NCBI GenBank assembly: GCA_965219035.1
Contig: CBDCMR010000004.1
Span: 124,001-188,000, forward strand
Direction: 5' to 3'
Length of the DNA stretch: 64,000 bases
Origin: CBDCKN01 sp965219035
GTDB taxonomy: Bacteria > Gemmatimonadota > Gemmatimonadetes > Longimicrobiales > Gaopeijiaceae
Made by a program: the position numbers and the translations under genes. The first letter of the stretch is position 1; every line of letters starts with the position of its first letter. Positions 17,276 through 26,783 of this stretch are shown one piece after another. The notes below the pieces were generated by a model that had not been told where the DNA came from, did no database searches, and saw nothing but the letters and a program-made list of their open reading frames with translations.

Positions 17276-17801
17276 GGCTCCCAGCCGCGTTCTCCTGGTC
17301 GGGTTCATGGCCAGCGGGAAGACCAGCGTAGGACGGGAATTGGCGGCGCTACTGGAGTGGGAATTCCACGACTTCGACTCCGTCATAGAGGACCGGGCCG
17401 GAGTCGCCGTCTCCGAGATCTTCGACCGAGAGGGCGAGGAGCACTTCCGCCGGCTCGAGTCGGACGTGGCAGGAGAGCTGCTCGCTCTGGAACGCGCGGT
17501 TTTGGCCACTGGAGGAGGCTGGCCCGCCCAGCAGGGAAGCTGGGAAGCGGTACCGCCGGGCACGCTCAGCGTCTGGTTGCGAGTGTCGCCGGGGGTTGCG
17601 GTTCGACGCGCATCCAGCGAGGGTGCGGTCCGGCCGCTCCTTGCGGTTGAGGACACGCTGGGCCGCGCTGTCGAGCTCCTGGAGCAGCGTGAGGGCTCCT
17701 ACGGGCGAGCACGGATCGCCCTCGACTCGGATAAGGATGACCCGGCTATGTTGGCCATGAAAATCATGAAGATGGTTCGCGATGAAACCGACCAAAGATA
17801 G
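17265..17801 (+). CDS. aroK: Shikimate kinase
   Basis: 178 residues from GTG 17265, inside the end of aroC. Walker A GFMASGKTS (about 13-21), the shikimate-binding FHDFDS, the GGGW segment (canonical GGG), and a lid with RPLL. Transfers phosphate from ATP to shikimate, two steps before chorismate synthase. Its stop TAG directly abuts the topA ATG. The gene order aroC-aroK is common. Confidence 0.95.
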   Translation: MAGEAPSRVLLVGFMASGKTSVGRELAALLEWEFHDFDSVIEDRAGVAVSEIFDREGEEHFRRLESDVAGELLALERAVLATGGGWPAQQGSWEAVPPGTLSVWLRVSPGVAVRRASSEGAVRPLLAVEDTLGRAVELLEQREGSYGRARIALDSDKDDPAMLAMKIMKMVRDETDQR

Positions 17802-20285
17802 ATGACGAAACGAAGCATAGGGAAGTACCTGGTCATCGTCGAGTCGCCTGCAAAGGCGAGGACGATCGGCCGTTACCTTGGCAGCGACTACGACGTGGCC
17901 GCCTCGGTGGGTCATGTGCGTGACTTGCCCAAGAAAGAGCTGGGCGTAGACGTGGAGGGCGGCTTCGAGCCGAAATACGTCACGATCCGGGGTAAGGGCA
18001 AGGTCCTCCAGGAGCTCAAGGGCAAGGCCAAAAACGCGGAGAGCATCATACTCGCCACCGACCCTGATCGGGAGGGCGAGGCCATCGCCTACCACGTGGC
18101 CCAGCAGCTCGGGTTCGAGGGCCACGAGGACCGATTCCAACGCGTCACCTTCCGGGAGATCACCAAAGGAGCCGTCCAGCGGGCTCTGGAGAGTCCGGAG
18201 CACCTGGACATGCAGAAGGTGGCGGCCCAGCAGGCTCGCCGGATTCTGGATCGCCTGGTGGGCTATCAGGTGAGCCCCTTCCTGTGGAAGCCGATCCGCC
18301 CAGGGCTCTCGGCGGGGCGGGTCCAGACCGTTGCGCTGAGGCTGATCTGCGAGCGCGAGGACGAGATCCAGGCCTTCGAGTCCGTCGAGTACTGGTCGAT
18401 TACGGCTCGGCTCCAGAAGGACGACAAGACCTTCGAGGCAAAGCTCAATAAGATCGACGGAAAAGCCTTCACGCTGGGCGACGAGGAGTCGGCCACGGCG
18501 GTCGCCGAAGAGGTTCGGAGTCTTGACTTCCGCGTGGGCGACGTCAAGCGAAGAGAGCGGCGGAAGAACCCGGCCCCGCCGTTCATCACGTCGACACTTC
18601 AGCAGGAGGCGGCCAAGAGGCTCGGCTTCTCCGCGCGACGCACGATGACCAAGGCCCAGCGGCTGTACGAGGGCATAGAGCTGGGTGGCCGGGGCGCCAT
18701 GGGGCTCATCACGTACATGAGGACGGACTCCACCAGGGTGTCGGGAGAGGCGGTGAATCAGGCCCGCAGGTGGGTCACCGGCGAGTTCGGTGATGAGTAC
18801 GTGCCCGCAACGCCCAGGCTATGGGCACGCAAGCAGCAGAAAGGGGCGCAGGAGGCCCACGAGGCCATCCGGCCCACCGACGTGGAGCTGCATCCCGACG
18901 AGATACGCCCCTTTCTGGAGGGCGATGCGGCTCGCCTATACGAGCTCATCTGGCTTCGCTTCGTCGCAAGCCAGATGTCGCCCGCCGTCCACGACACGAC
19001 GACGGTGGATTTCCCCCTGACTGGAGCCAGTGGGCGCGGGTATCTCTTCCGGGCTACAGGATCCATCGTGAAGTTCCAGGGCTTCACCCGCCTCTACCTC
19101 GAGGCCACCGAGGCCGGGGAGCATCGCCGGCTGGACGACCTGGAGCCGCTGCCGGACCTGAACGTAGGTGATCGGGCTTCCCTCGACGGCATCGATCCCA
19201 GGCAGCACTTCACCCAGCCTGCGCCGCGGTTCAGCGAGGCCTCCCTCGTACGCGAACTGGAGAAGCTGGGAATCGGGCGCCCCTCCACGTACGTGCAGAT
19301 CATCTCCACCATCCAGGATCGCGGATACGTGGATCTGGAGGACCGGCGCTTCTACCCAACACCGCTCGGCGATACCGTGTCGAAGCTCCTCGTCCGGGTG
19401 TTTCCCAACATCTTCGACGTGGACTTCACGAGCCGGATGGAGAACGAACTGGACCGTGTCGAGGAAGGGGAGCTCCATTGGCAGACCCTGCTCGGGGAGT
19501 TCTACCCGCCCTTCCAGGACCAGCTCGAGCACGGTGAGGCTCGCTCCGAGGAGATCATCAAGGAGATCCTCGCAGCGGAGGGAGAGACGTGCGAAGTGTG
19601 CGGGCGCACCATGCAGGTTCGCTGGAACCGCTTCGGCCGCTTCCTCGGATGCTCGGGATATCCGGACTGCAAGGGCACCCGTCCACTGGACGGGTCCGCT
19701 GAGGAGCTCGTGCTGGGCGACGACGAGGCGACCGGTCTGGCCGTATACGCGAAGATAGGGCCCTACGGGCCGTACGTTCAGCTGGGCGAGGGCGAGAACG
19801 GCCAGAAACCGAAGCGTGCGAGCCTTCCCAAGGACAAGAAGATCGAGGACGTGGACCTCGGTGAAGCCCTCCGCCTGCTGTCACTGCCACGGCCCGTGGG
19901 CGTCGACCCCGACACGGGTGAGGAGGTGGTGGCCGGCCTCGGCCGATACGGACCCTTCGTGCGCCGAGGAAAGACCTTCGCGAGCCTGACCAGCGAGGAC
20001 CAGCTGTTTACCGTAGGAATCGAGGAGGCCGTCCGGCTCCTCGACCAGAAGAAGGCCGGCCGGTCCGTGCTCAGGGAGCTCGGCGCACATCCCGAGTCAG
20101 CCGCCGACCTGCAGGTCCTTTCGGGTCGTTATGGCCCGTACGTGACCGACGGAAAGGTCAATGCGAGTCTCGGGAAGGGCACGGAGCCAGAGGATCTGAC
20201 CATGGATGAGGCCGTCGAGCTTCTCGCTCGGCCGGCCACCAGGAAGAAGACCGGCGGCCGCGGACGCGGCCGTCACAAGAAATAG
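17802..20285 (+). CDS. topA: DNA topoisomerase I
   Basis: 827 residues. Type IA topoisomerase that relaxes negative supercoils. TOPRIM domain begins LVIVESPAKARTIGRYLG and includes DPDREGEAIAYH. The active-site tyrosine is Tyr305 in GLITYMRTDSTRVS. After the core there is one zinc finger (CEVCGRTMQ...CSGYPDC, about 596-625), then repeated C-terminal TOP-C segments of the form YGPYV...ASL, and a basic GRGRGRHKK tail. Starts directly after the aroK stop. Confidence 0.97.
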   Translation: MTKRSIGKYLVIVESPAKARTIGRYLGSDYDVAASVGHVRDLPKKELGVDVEGGFEPKYVTIRGKGKVLQELKGKAKNAESIILATDPDREGEAIAYHVAQQLGFEGHEDRFQRVTFREITKGAVQRALESPEHLDMQKVAAQQARRILDRLVGYQVSPFLWKPIRPGLSAGRVQTVALRLICEREDEIQAFESVEYWSITARLQKDDKTFEAKLNKIDGKAFTLGDEESATAVAEEVRSLDFRVGDVKRRERRKNPAPPFITSTLQQEAAKRLGFSARRTMTKAQRLYEGIELGGRGAMGLITYMRTDSTRVSGEAVNQARRWVTGEFGDEYVPATPRLWARKQQKGAQEAHEAIRPTDVELHPDEIRPFLEGDAARLYELIWLRFVASQMSPAVHDTTTVDFPLTGASGRGYLFRATGSIVKFQGFTRLYLEATEAGEHRRLDDLEPLPDLNVGDRASLDGIDPRQHFTQPAPRFSEASLVRELEKLGIGRPSTYVQIISTIQDRGYVDLEDRRFYPTPLGDTVSKLLVRVFPNIFDVDFTSRMENELDRVEEGELHWQTLLGEFYPPFQDQLEHGEARSEEIIKEILAAEGETCEVCGRTMQVRWNRFGRFLGCSGYPDCKGTRPLDGSAEELVLGDDEATGLAVYAKIGPYGPYVQLGEGENGQKPKRASLPKDKKIEDVDLGEALRLLSLPRPVGVDPDTGEEVVAGLGRYGPFVRRGKTFASLTSEDQLFTVGIEEAVRLLDQKKAGRSVLRELGAHPESAADLQVLSGRYGPYVTDGKVNASLGKGTEPEDLTMDEAVELLARPATRKKTGGRGRGRHKK

Positions 20286-20317
20286 CTCGCCTAAAGCCGT
20301 TTGAGCGGATCGGAGCT

Positions 20318-21664
20318 GTGAGAGAACCAGTCGTCGTCGTGGGAGGTGGCCTTGCGGGCTGTGAGGCCGCCCTACAGCTCGCGTGCCGGGGGCATGCCAT
20401 AACCCTGCGCGAGATGAGGCCGGTCCGGAAGACCGAGGCGCACCAGAGCGATCACCTCGGTGAGCTGGTCTGCACGAACTCGTTCAAGAGCGAGAGCCCG
20501 GCGAACGCCCACGGACAGCTCAAGATGGAGATGCGCGCCTTGGGTTCCGTGCTTCTCGAATCGGCGGACACGACCAGCGTCCCGGCCGGCTCGGCTCTGG
20601 CCGTGGATCGGGTTCTCTTTGCTCAGGCCATGACCCGGGCCGTCACCTCACACCCCGACATCGAGGTCGTACGGGGGGAGTGCACCACGCTGCCCGAGGG
20701 GCCCGCCGTGGTCGCTACCGGCCCCCTGACCTCCGACGCCCTGGGCAACTCCATCCAGGAGGCCCTCGGGGACGAAGGGCTCGCCTTCTATGACGCCATC
20801 GCACCCATCGTCCATCGTGACTCCCTGGACGAGAGTGTGGTCTTCGAGGGGGGCCGCTTCGAGGAGGACAGCGACTACCTCAACTGTCCCATGTCGAAAG
20901 AGGAGTATCTGGAGTTCCTGCAGGCTGTCATCGAAGGGGATGTGCACGAAGGCCACGACTGGGATGCGGTCCCCTACTTCGAGAGCTGCCTGCCCATCGA
21001 GGTGATGGCGTCCCGGGGCGAGGACACCCCTCGCTTCGGACCCATGAAGTCCATCGGGCTCACCGATCCCCTTACCGGGCAGCGCCCCTACGCCGTGGTC
21101 CAGTTGCGACGCGAGGACCGGGCGGGACAGATGTGGAACCTGGTGGGCTTCCAGACCCGGCTACGGATCGGAGAGCAGCGCAGGGTCTTCCGGCTCATAC
21201 CCGGGCTCGCCGAGTGCGAGTTCCTGCGCTGGGGATCCATCCACCGCAACTCCTACCTCAACTTCCCCGGCTGTCTAACGTCGTACGGCTCGCTGAAGGA
21301 CCGGCCGGATCTGATCTTCGCCGGGCAGCTCACGGGAGTCGAGGGGTACACGGAATCGGCGGCCAGCGGGATCCTGGCGGGCATCAACCTAGGCAGGCTG
21401 CTCTCGGGTGAGGAGCCGGTCGTTCCCCCGCCCACGACCATGCTGGGGGGCCTGTACCGATATCTGAGGGAGAGCCTGCCCTCCCGCTTCCAGCCCATGA
21501 ACTCCAACTGGGGTCTGGTGGATCCGCTGGACAGGCGGGTGAAGGACAAGAAACAGAAGCGGGAGTTGCTCGCCGAGCGTGCCGCCTCTGTCTTTGCGGA
21601 ATGGATGGGGGCCAACGGCATCGTTGGCCGATCGGCTGGGGTGGCCGGGGTCTCCATCGGGTGA
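20318..21664 (+). CDS. trmFO: tRNA m5U54 methyltransferase, folate/FAD-dependent
   Basis: 448 residues, GTG start. Uses methylene-tetrahydrofolate and FADH2 to make ribothymidine 54 in tRNA. The FAD-binding motif VVGGGLAGCEAALQLA opens the protein, followed by EMRPVRKTEAHQSDHLGELVCTNSFKS, unmistakable for TrmFO (Gid). The conserved GRFEEDSDYLNCPM and AGQLTGVEGYTESAASG are present. The order topA-trmFO-xerC-hslV-hslU matches the Bacillus topA-trmFO-codV-clpQ-clpY cluster. Confidence 0.97.
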   Translation: MREPVVVVGGGLAGCEAALQLACRGHAITLREMRPVRKTEAHQSDHLGELVCTNSFKSESPANAHGQLKMEMRALGSVLLESADTTSVPAGSALAVDRVLFAQAMTRAVTSHPDIEVVRGECTTLPEGPAVVATGPLTSDALGNSIQEALGDEGLAFYDAIAPIVHRDSLDESVVFEGGRFEEDSDYLNCPMSKEEYLEFLQAVIEGDVHEGHDWDAVPYFESCLPIEVMASRGEDTPRFGPMKSIGLTDPLTGQRPYAVVQLRREDRAGQMWNLVGFQTRLRIGEQRRVFRLIPGLAECEFLRWGSIHRNSYLNFPGCLTSYGSLKDRPDLIFAGQLTGVEGYTESAASGILAGINLGRLLSGEEPVVPPPTTMLGGLYRYLRESLPSRFQPMNSNWGLVDPLDRRVKDKKQKRELLAERAASVFAEWMGANGIVGRSAGVAGVSIG

Positions 21665-21686
21665 CCCGCTAGAGGCGGCACCCACG

Positions 21687-22601
21687 ATGGACGCCGACGT
21701 CGCTTGCTTCCTCCGCCACCTCGAGCACGAGCGCCGGCTGTCGTCCCGCACAGTGGTGTCCTACCAGAAGGACCTCAAAGACCTCACCACGTTTCTGGAC
21801 GAGCATCTGGGTGGCACGGGCTGGCACTGGTCGGGGATCGAACGCCTCGATCTGCGGGGATTCATGGGATGGTGTGGGCGGAGGGGGCTGGGACGGCGCA
21901 CGGTGGCCAGAAAGCTCTCGGCCATCCGGACGTTTTATCGCTTCCTCAATGTCGGAGAGCGGCTTCCGGCGGATCCCACCCGGGCCTTTCGCTCGCCGAA
22001 GCTCGAGAAGCGACTTCCTGGACACGCGAGCGAAGCCGATCTGAGGGCCGTCTTCGCGGTGGCGGAGAACCGGGCCGCAGAGAACACGCCCCGTGGCACG
22101 AGGAATCTGGTCATCCTCGAGCTCCTCTACGGCAGCGGCCTCAGGTTGGCCGAGATCCATGGCCTGGACGTCTCGGATCTCGACTTTGCACGGAGCCAGC
22201 TGAAGGTCTTGGGCAAAGGACGAAAGGAGCGCATCGTCCTCCTCACGGGTGCAGCGGGTAAGGCTCTGAGCTGGTATTTGCCTCGACGCAAGGAGGTCCT
22301 CCGGCGATCCGGGTCGTCCGATGAGGGGGCTCTCCTCCTCAACCCGCGGGGCCAGAGGCTCTCTCAGCGGTCCGTCCAGAAGGTGGTAAGAGAGTTCCTG
22401 CAGGATGCCGCGGCTGGAGAGGGCTTGAGCGTGCACTCGCTCCGTCACAGCTTCGCCACCCACCTCCTGGATGCCGGAGCGGATCTCATGGCCGTCAAGG
22501 AGCTCCTTGGGCACGTGTCTCTGTCCACGACCCAGATCTACACCCACACCTCCAAGGAGCGGCTCCGTCAGGTGTATCGCGACGCTCACCCGCGATCCTG
22601 A
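21687..22601 (+). CDS. xerC: Tyrosine recombinase XerC/CodV-like
   Basis: 304 residues from ATG 21687. N-terminal SAM-like core-binding domain (DVACFLRHLEHERRLSSRTVVSYQKDL), then the catalytic domain with Arg in YGSGLRLAEIHGL, Lys in LGKGRKER, HSLRHSFATHLLDAGADL, LLGHVSLSTTQIYTH and the nucleophilic Tyr in that last motif. Length is standard for chromosome dimer resolution enzymes. Its position between trmFO and hslV fits a housekeeping role rather than a mobile integrase. Confidence 0.93.
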   Translation: MDADVACFLRHLEHERRLSSRTVVSYQKDLKDLTTFLDEHLGGTGWHWSGIERLDLRGFMGWCGRRGLGRRTVARKLSAIRTFYRFLNVGERLPADPTRAFRSPKLEKRLPGHASEADLRAVFAVAENRAAENTPRGTRNLVILELLYGSGLRLAEIHGLDVSDLDFARSQLKVLGKGRKERIVLLTGAAGKALSWYLPRRKEVLRRSGSSDEGALLLNPRGQRLSQRSVQKVVREFLQDAAAGEGLSVHSLRHSFATHLLDAGADLMAVKELLGHVSLSTTQIYTHTSKERLRQVYRDAHPRS

Positions 22602-22647
22602 GCTCACCGGGAACCCTTCGTAGCGCCTCGGTCGCTCCGTTGGCGCC

Positions 22648-22676
22648 TTGGTCCTCCCCCCCGGTTGGTGTATCGT
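22648..22676 (+). promoter_or_regulatory. Possible sigma-70-type promoter of hslVU
   Basis: TTGGTC (22648-22653) and TATCGT (22671-22676) are 17 bp apart in the 183-bp gap before hslV. The remaining ~100 bp of the gap is very G+C-rich and holds no gene. Confidence 0.35.
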
Positions 22677-22784
22677 AGGGGCCCGCCCGGAAGGGGTGAC
22701 GAGCCGCCTCGGGGCCCCCGCGGGCGCTCGCCGGAGGGGGGCTCGCTCGCGCTCTAGGTGGGAAGGACGAACCGAAGGAGATAG

Positions 22785-23339
22785 ATGAAGAGTCGCTTGG
22801 ACCGGCCCGCGATTCACGCAACGACCATCCTGGCCGTGCGCCGGGACGGCAAGGTCGCCCTCGGTGGTGACGGCCAGGTCACGATGGGCGATTCGGTCGT
22901 GAAGAACACGGCCGAAAAGGTGAGAGCCCTCCGAGAAGGCCAGGTCCTGGTGGGGTTCGCCGGCGCCGTTGCCGATGCTTTCACACTCTTTGAGAAGCTC
23001 GAGGAGAAGCTGGAGCGCTTTCCGGCCAACCTGACGAGGGCGGTAGTGGAGCTCGCCAAGGACTGGCGGATGGATCGCTACCTTCGGAGACTAGACGCGC
23101 TTCTCCTCGTGGCAGACTCGAGCCACCTCTTCCTGGTGAGTGGGCAGGGCGAGGTCATCGAGCCCGACGACGGACTTTTGGCCATCGGGTCGGGAGGCTC
23201 GTACGCCCTGGCCGCGGCGCGGGCGCTGATAGCTCACTCCGAGCTATCGGCGGCTGAAACGGTTCGCAGGGCCCTGGAGATCGCTGGGGAGATCTGCATC
23301 TACACGAACCTGGAAGTCACGGTTCTGGAGCTGGACTAG
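22785..23339 (+). CDS. hslV: ATP-dependent protease peptidase subunit HslV
   Basis: 184 residues. Proteasome-like threonine protease that works with HslU. The propeptide ends IHA before TTILAVRRDG, so the mature enzyme begins with the catalytic Thr. GGDGQVTMGD and the GSGGSYALAAARAL helix are conserved. A strong aaggagat ribosome site precedes the start. hslU follows after 11 bp. Confidence 0.97.
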   Translation: MKSRLDRPAIHATTILAVRRDGKVALGGDGQVTMGDSVVKNTAEKVRALREGQVLVGFAGAVADAFTLFEKLEEKLERFPANLTRAVVELAKDWRMDRYLRRLDALLLVADSSHLFLVSGQGEVIEPDDGLLAIGSGGSYALAAARALIAHSELSAAETVRRALEIAGEICIYTNLEVTVLELD

Positions 23340-23350
23340 AGGCCTCCAAA

Positions 23351-24874
23351 GTGGAAAACACGACCGAAGCGAACCTCCCGGTGGCTGTGGACGAGACTCG
23401 CGATGTCGCGCCCGAGGTGCCGGAAGACGCCTGGCTGGACGAGCTGACGCCACGTCAGATCGCGGGTGAGCTCGACAAGTACATCATAGGGCAGGACGAC
23501 GCCAAGAAGGCAGTGGCCATCGCGCTACGGAATCGGTGGCGTCGCCAGCGCGTGGAGGACGAGCTCAGAGAGGAGATCGTTCCCAACAACCTGATCCTCA
23601 TCGGCCCGACGGGCGTCGGGAAGACCGAGATCGCCCGGCGCCTGGCCCGTCTGGCCGGAGCACCCTTCGTGAAGGTCGAGGCATCGAAGTACACCGAAGT
23701 CGGCTACGTGGGAAGGGACGTGGAGTCCATGATCCGGGACCTTGTGGACGTGGCGGTGAACATGGTCCGGGCGGAGCGTGAGGACGAGGTGCAGGAGATG
23801 GCGGATGCTCGTGCCGAGGAGAAGCTCCTGGATCTCCTCCTCCCGCCTCCGCCGGTTGCGAAGCCTCGGGTGGAGAGCACGCCAACGGGCGACGGAGAGG
23901 AAGAACGGGCTCACGTCTTCGTCGTGGGCCCCGAGGGTGTCGAGGCCCGGGACGGCGCCGACGAGCAGGTTTCTGGGGAGTCGCGGCGTGAGCGCACCAG
24001 GGACAAGCTCCGCGGGCTGCTCCAGGACGGAAAGCTCGAGGAGCGTGAGGTGGAGATCGAGGTGTCGCAGACGCCCTCGCTGGAAGGGATGGTCGTCCCC
24101 ATGGGCGGTGGCATGGAGGGGATGGACCACGGCTTCACCGAGATGCTCCAGGACATGCTGCCCAAGCGGAAGAAGAATCGGACGGTCTCCGTCGCCGAGG
24201 CACGTAGGATTCTCGTCCAGGACGAGCTCGATCGCCTGATCGACATGGACGAGGTCATCAACGAAGCGCTGATCCGGGCCGAGGACATGGGGATCGTCTT
24301 CCTCGACGAGATCGACAAGATCGCGGGAGAGCGCGGCGGTGCCGGGCCCGACGTGAGCAGGGAAGGCGTGCAGCGGGACATCCTCCCCATCGTCGAGGGC
24401 TCCACCGTCCATACGAAGTACGGGCTGGTGCGCACCGATCATGTCCTCTTCATCGCGGCCGGCGCCTTTCACGTCGCGAAGCCCAGCGATCTCATTCCTG
24501 AGCTCCAGGGCCGCTTTCCCATCCGTGTCGAGCTCAAGAGCCTCGGCGAGGCCGATTTCGTCCGCATCCTCCAAGAGCCAAAGAACGCCCTCGTTCACCA
24601 GTACCGGGCGCTGGTCGAGACCGAAGGCGCTAAGTTGGAGTTCACGACGGACGGTGTGGAGGAGATAGCCAGGATCGCCGCCGTGCTGAACGATCAGATG
24701 GAGAACATCGGGGCCCGGCGGCTGCAGACCGTTCTTACGACGCTTCTGGAGACGGTCCTATACGACCTTCCGGAAGAGGGAGGCGACCGGGAGCTGGTGG
24801 TGGACCGCCAATTCGTGACGGAGAACCTGAGTGCCATCGTCGACGACGCGGACCTGAGGCGGTACATCCTCTAG
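23351..24874 (+). CDS. hslU: ATP-dependent protease ATPase subunit HslU
   Basis: 507 residues, GTG start. AAA+ unfoldase that feeds HslV. LTPRQIAGELDKYIIGQDDAKKAVAIALRNRWRR is the family entry motif; Walker A GPTGVGKTE; then the long variable I-domain (about 120-290, Glu- and Gly/Met-rich); Walker B FLDEIDKIA; arginine-finger region and a C-terminal LRRYIL that matches the HslV-docking tail. The stop TAG is also the first three bases of an inverted-repeat element. Confidence 0.97.
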   Translation: MENTTEANLPVAVDETRDVAPEVPEDAWLDELTPRQIAGELDKYIIGQDDAKKAVAIALRNRWRRQRVEDELREEIVPNNLILIGPTGVGKTEIARRLARLAGAPFVKVEASKYTEVGYVGRDVESMIRDLVDVAVNMVRAEREDEVQEMADARAEEKLLDLLLPPPPVAKPRVESTPTGDGEEERAHVFVVGPEGVEARDGADEQVSGESRRERTRDKLRGLLQDGKLEEREVEIEVSQTPSLEGMVVPMGGGMEGMDHGFTEMLQDMLPKRKKNRTVSVAEARRILVQDELDRLIDMDEVINEALIRAEDMGIVFLDEIDKIAGERGGAGPDVSREGVQRDILPIVEGSTVHTKYGLVRTDHVLFIAAGAFHVAKPSDLIPELQGRFPIRVELKSLGEADFVRILQEPKNALVHQYRALVETEGAKLEFTTDGVEEIARIAAVLNDQMENIGARRLQTVLTTLLETVLYDLPEEGGDRELVVDRQFVTENLSAIVDDADLRRYIL

Positions 24875-24928
24875 GTGGTGTCCCAGAGTTCGCTCGAATG
24901 GCCGAGACACTTCTGGGACACCACACCA
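24872..24928. repeat. Inverted-repeat element (family A, copy 2)
   Basis: 57 bp: TAGGTGGTGTCCCAGAGT on the left, AATGGCCGAGAC in the loop, ACTTCTGGGACACCACACCA on the right. It overlaps the hslU stop codon. The next ~225 bp to gcvT hold no gene; they are AT-richer near 24990-25010. Confidence 0.8.
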
Positions 24929-25153
24929 GGGCCGGTCCGAGTAATGGGGCGTGGCACCCCTCGACTTCGGTTCCGCCACCACAGGATTGCACACGTTTTT
25001 CACGGCTTTTTTGCGCTCACCCTGCCAGAATGGCCGAACGCCCTACCCCGGGGACATCCCCTGTGATACCTTGGTTTTCCGACTCATGAGGTACTCCGGG
25101 AGGCCCTCCGGGCCCTCCCGCGATCGATCCTCGAACTTCGATACCGAGAGAAC

Positions 25154-26263
25154 ATGGACGACACCCTGAGGCGGACTCCCCTCCACGCCGAGCACGTCGC
25201 GCTGGGCGGCAAGATGGTCTCCTTCGCCGGGTACGAGATGCCCGTCCAGTATCCGGCCGGCATTACGGCCGAGCACGAGGCCGTGCGCACGACGGCAGGG
25301 CTCTTCGACGCCTCGCATATGGGGGAGTTCGTGGTGTGGGGTCCCCAGGCCCTGGATCTGATCCAAAAAGTCAGCGTCAACGACGCGTCACGCCTCGCGG
25401 TGGGCCAGTGCCAGTACACGGCCCTGTGTCTCGACAGTGGCGGCATCCTGGACGACTTCCTCGTCTACCGCATGGCAGATCGGTACATGCTGGTGGTGAA
25501 CGCGTCGCGCCGAGACGAGGACTGGGATTGGCTCACCCGCCACGCGGCCGACCTGGAGGTGGAGCTCGAGGACCGATCCGAGGAAACCGCCCTTCTAGCG
25601 CTCCAGGGCCCCCGGGCCCAGAAGGTCCTCGCCCCCCTGACGGACGCGAACCTGGATGAAGTCGGGTACTACCGGTTCACCGAGGGCTCGGTGGCGGGCT
25701 TCCCGGTCATCATCAGCCGCACCGGCTACACGGGTGAAGACGGCTTCGAGCTCTACGTCGCATCCGACGATGCCGCTGCACTGTGGCGAAGGCTCCTGGA
25801 AGACGGGCAAGGTGCGGGGCTGCGACCGGCCGGACTCGGCGCTCGCGACTCCCTCCGCCTCGAGGTGGGATTCGCCCTGTACGGTAACGACCTCGATACG
25901 GAGCACACGCCGCTGGAGGCTTGCCTGGGCTGGCTCGTGAAGCTCGACAAAGAAGATTTCGTGGGCCGCGACGTGCTGGTTCGGCAGAAGAAGGACGGCG
26001 TGCCTCGCCATCTAGTGGGGATCCGGCTCACGGAACGGGGCTATCCGCGCCCGGGATATCCCATCGTGCACGAGGAGAACGACGTGGGAACGGTGACCAG
26101 TGGCACCGTGGGCCCCACATTGGGCTACGGCATCGCCATGGGCTACGTCCCCGGTGAGCTGTCCGCGCCGGACACGCCTCTCGGAGTCCGGGTGAGAGAC
26201 AAAGTGATCCCCGGTGTCGTGCAGCGTCCCCCTTTCTATACGGAGGGCTCGGTCCGTAGCTGA
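25154..26263 (+). CDS. gcvT: Aminomethyltransferase (glycine cleavage T protein)
   Basis: 369 residues. Moves the methylene group from the lipoyl H-protein to tetrahydrofolate and frees ammonia. RRTPLHAEHVALGGKMVSFAGYEMPVQY is the typical N-terminus; GLFDASHMGE, RTGYTGEDGFEL and LRLEVGFALYGNDLD (with the catalytic Asp) follow. The C-terminal OB-like domain includes YPRPGYPI and GTVTSGTVGPTLGYGIAMGYV. The H and P protein genes are not in the window. Confidence 0.95.
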   Translation: MDDTLRRTPLHAEHVALGGKMVSFAGYEMPVQYPAGITAEHEAVRTTAGLFDASHMGEFVVWGPQALDLIQKVSVNDASRLAVGQCQYTALCLDSGGILDDFLVYRMADRYMLVVNASRRDEDWDWLTRHAADLEVELEDRSEETALLALQGPRAQKVLAPLTDANLDEVGYYRFTEGSVAGFPVIISRTGYTGEDGFELYVASDDAAALWRRLLEDGQGAGLRPAGLGARDSLRLEVGFALYGNDLDTEHTPLEACLGWLVKLDKEDFVGRDVLVRQKKDGVPRHLVGIRLTERGYPRPGYPIVHEENDVGTVTSGTVGPTLGYGIAMGYVPGELSAPDTPLGVRVRDKVIPGVVQRPPFYTEGSVRS

Positions 26264-26282
26264 GCTGAGCGGGAGAATCGGC

Positions 26283-26783
26283 ATGCGGGTGGCGATCCTG
26301 ACGGTGAGCGACGGCTGCTTCCGGGGCGAGCGGGAGGACCGGAGCGGCGACGTCATCGCCGAGTGGTGCGCCCGCCTCGGCTACGAGCTGGCAGACCGGG
26401 TCGTCGTCCCCGACGAGAGCCAGGAGATCGTCCCCCGGCTCGTGGGATGGGCAGACTCCGGAGAGGTGGATGTGGTGCTGACAACCGGCGGCACCGGGTT
26501 CTCGCCCCGGGACGTGACCCCGGAGGCGACTCGGAGCGTGCTCGACAAAGAGGCGCCGGGCCTGGCGGAGGCCATGCGGCGTAAGGGTCTCCTCGAGACT
26601 CCTAGCGCGGTGCTTTCCCGGGGGCTCGCGGGCTCGCGGGGCACGACCTTCGTAGCGAACCTCCCTGGGAGTCCGGGGGGTGTCCGGGACGGGCTCGAAG
26701 TCCTGGAGGGGCTCCTGCCGCACGTGTTGGACCTCCTCCGGGGCGAGACAGCGCAACATCCTCGATCGGCGAGCCAAGCATGA
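26283..26783 (+). CDS. moaB: MoaB/MogA-like molybdopterin adenylyltransferase
   Basis: 166 residues from ATG 26283. MoCF fold: VAILTVSDGCFRGEREDRSGDVI at the start, TTGGTGFSPRDVTPEAT (the MPT-binding signature) and NLPGSPGGVRDGLEVL near the end. Adenylates molybdopterin for metal insertion in molybdenum cofactor synthesis. Overlaps the next gene by 4 nt (ATGA). No other moa/moe genes are nearby, so its presence here next to a regulator is not explained. Confidence 0.88.
   Translation: MRVAILTVSDGCFRGEREDRSGDVIAEWCARLGYELADRVVVPDESQEIVPRLVGWADSGEVDVVLTTGGTGFSPRDVTPEATRSVLDKEAPGLAEAMRRKGLLETPSAVLSRGLAGSRGTTFVANLPGSPGGVRDGLEVLEGLLPHVLDLLRGETAQHPRSASQA

Noticed and set aside
21687..22601. Phage or integron integrase
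   Set aside because: Length, motifs and the trmFO-xerC-hslVU order point to the chromosomal XerC; no att repeats or phage genes are seen.
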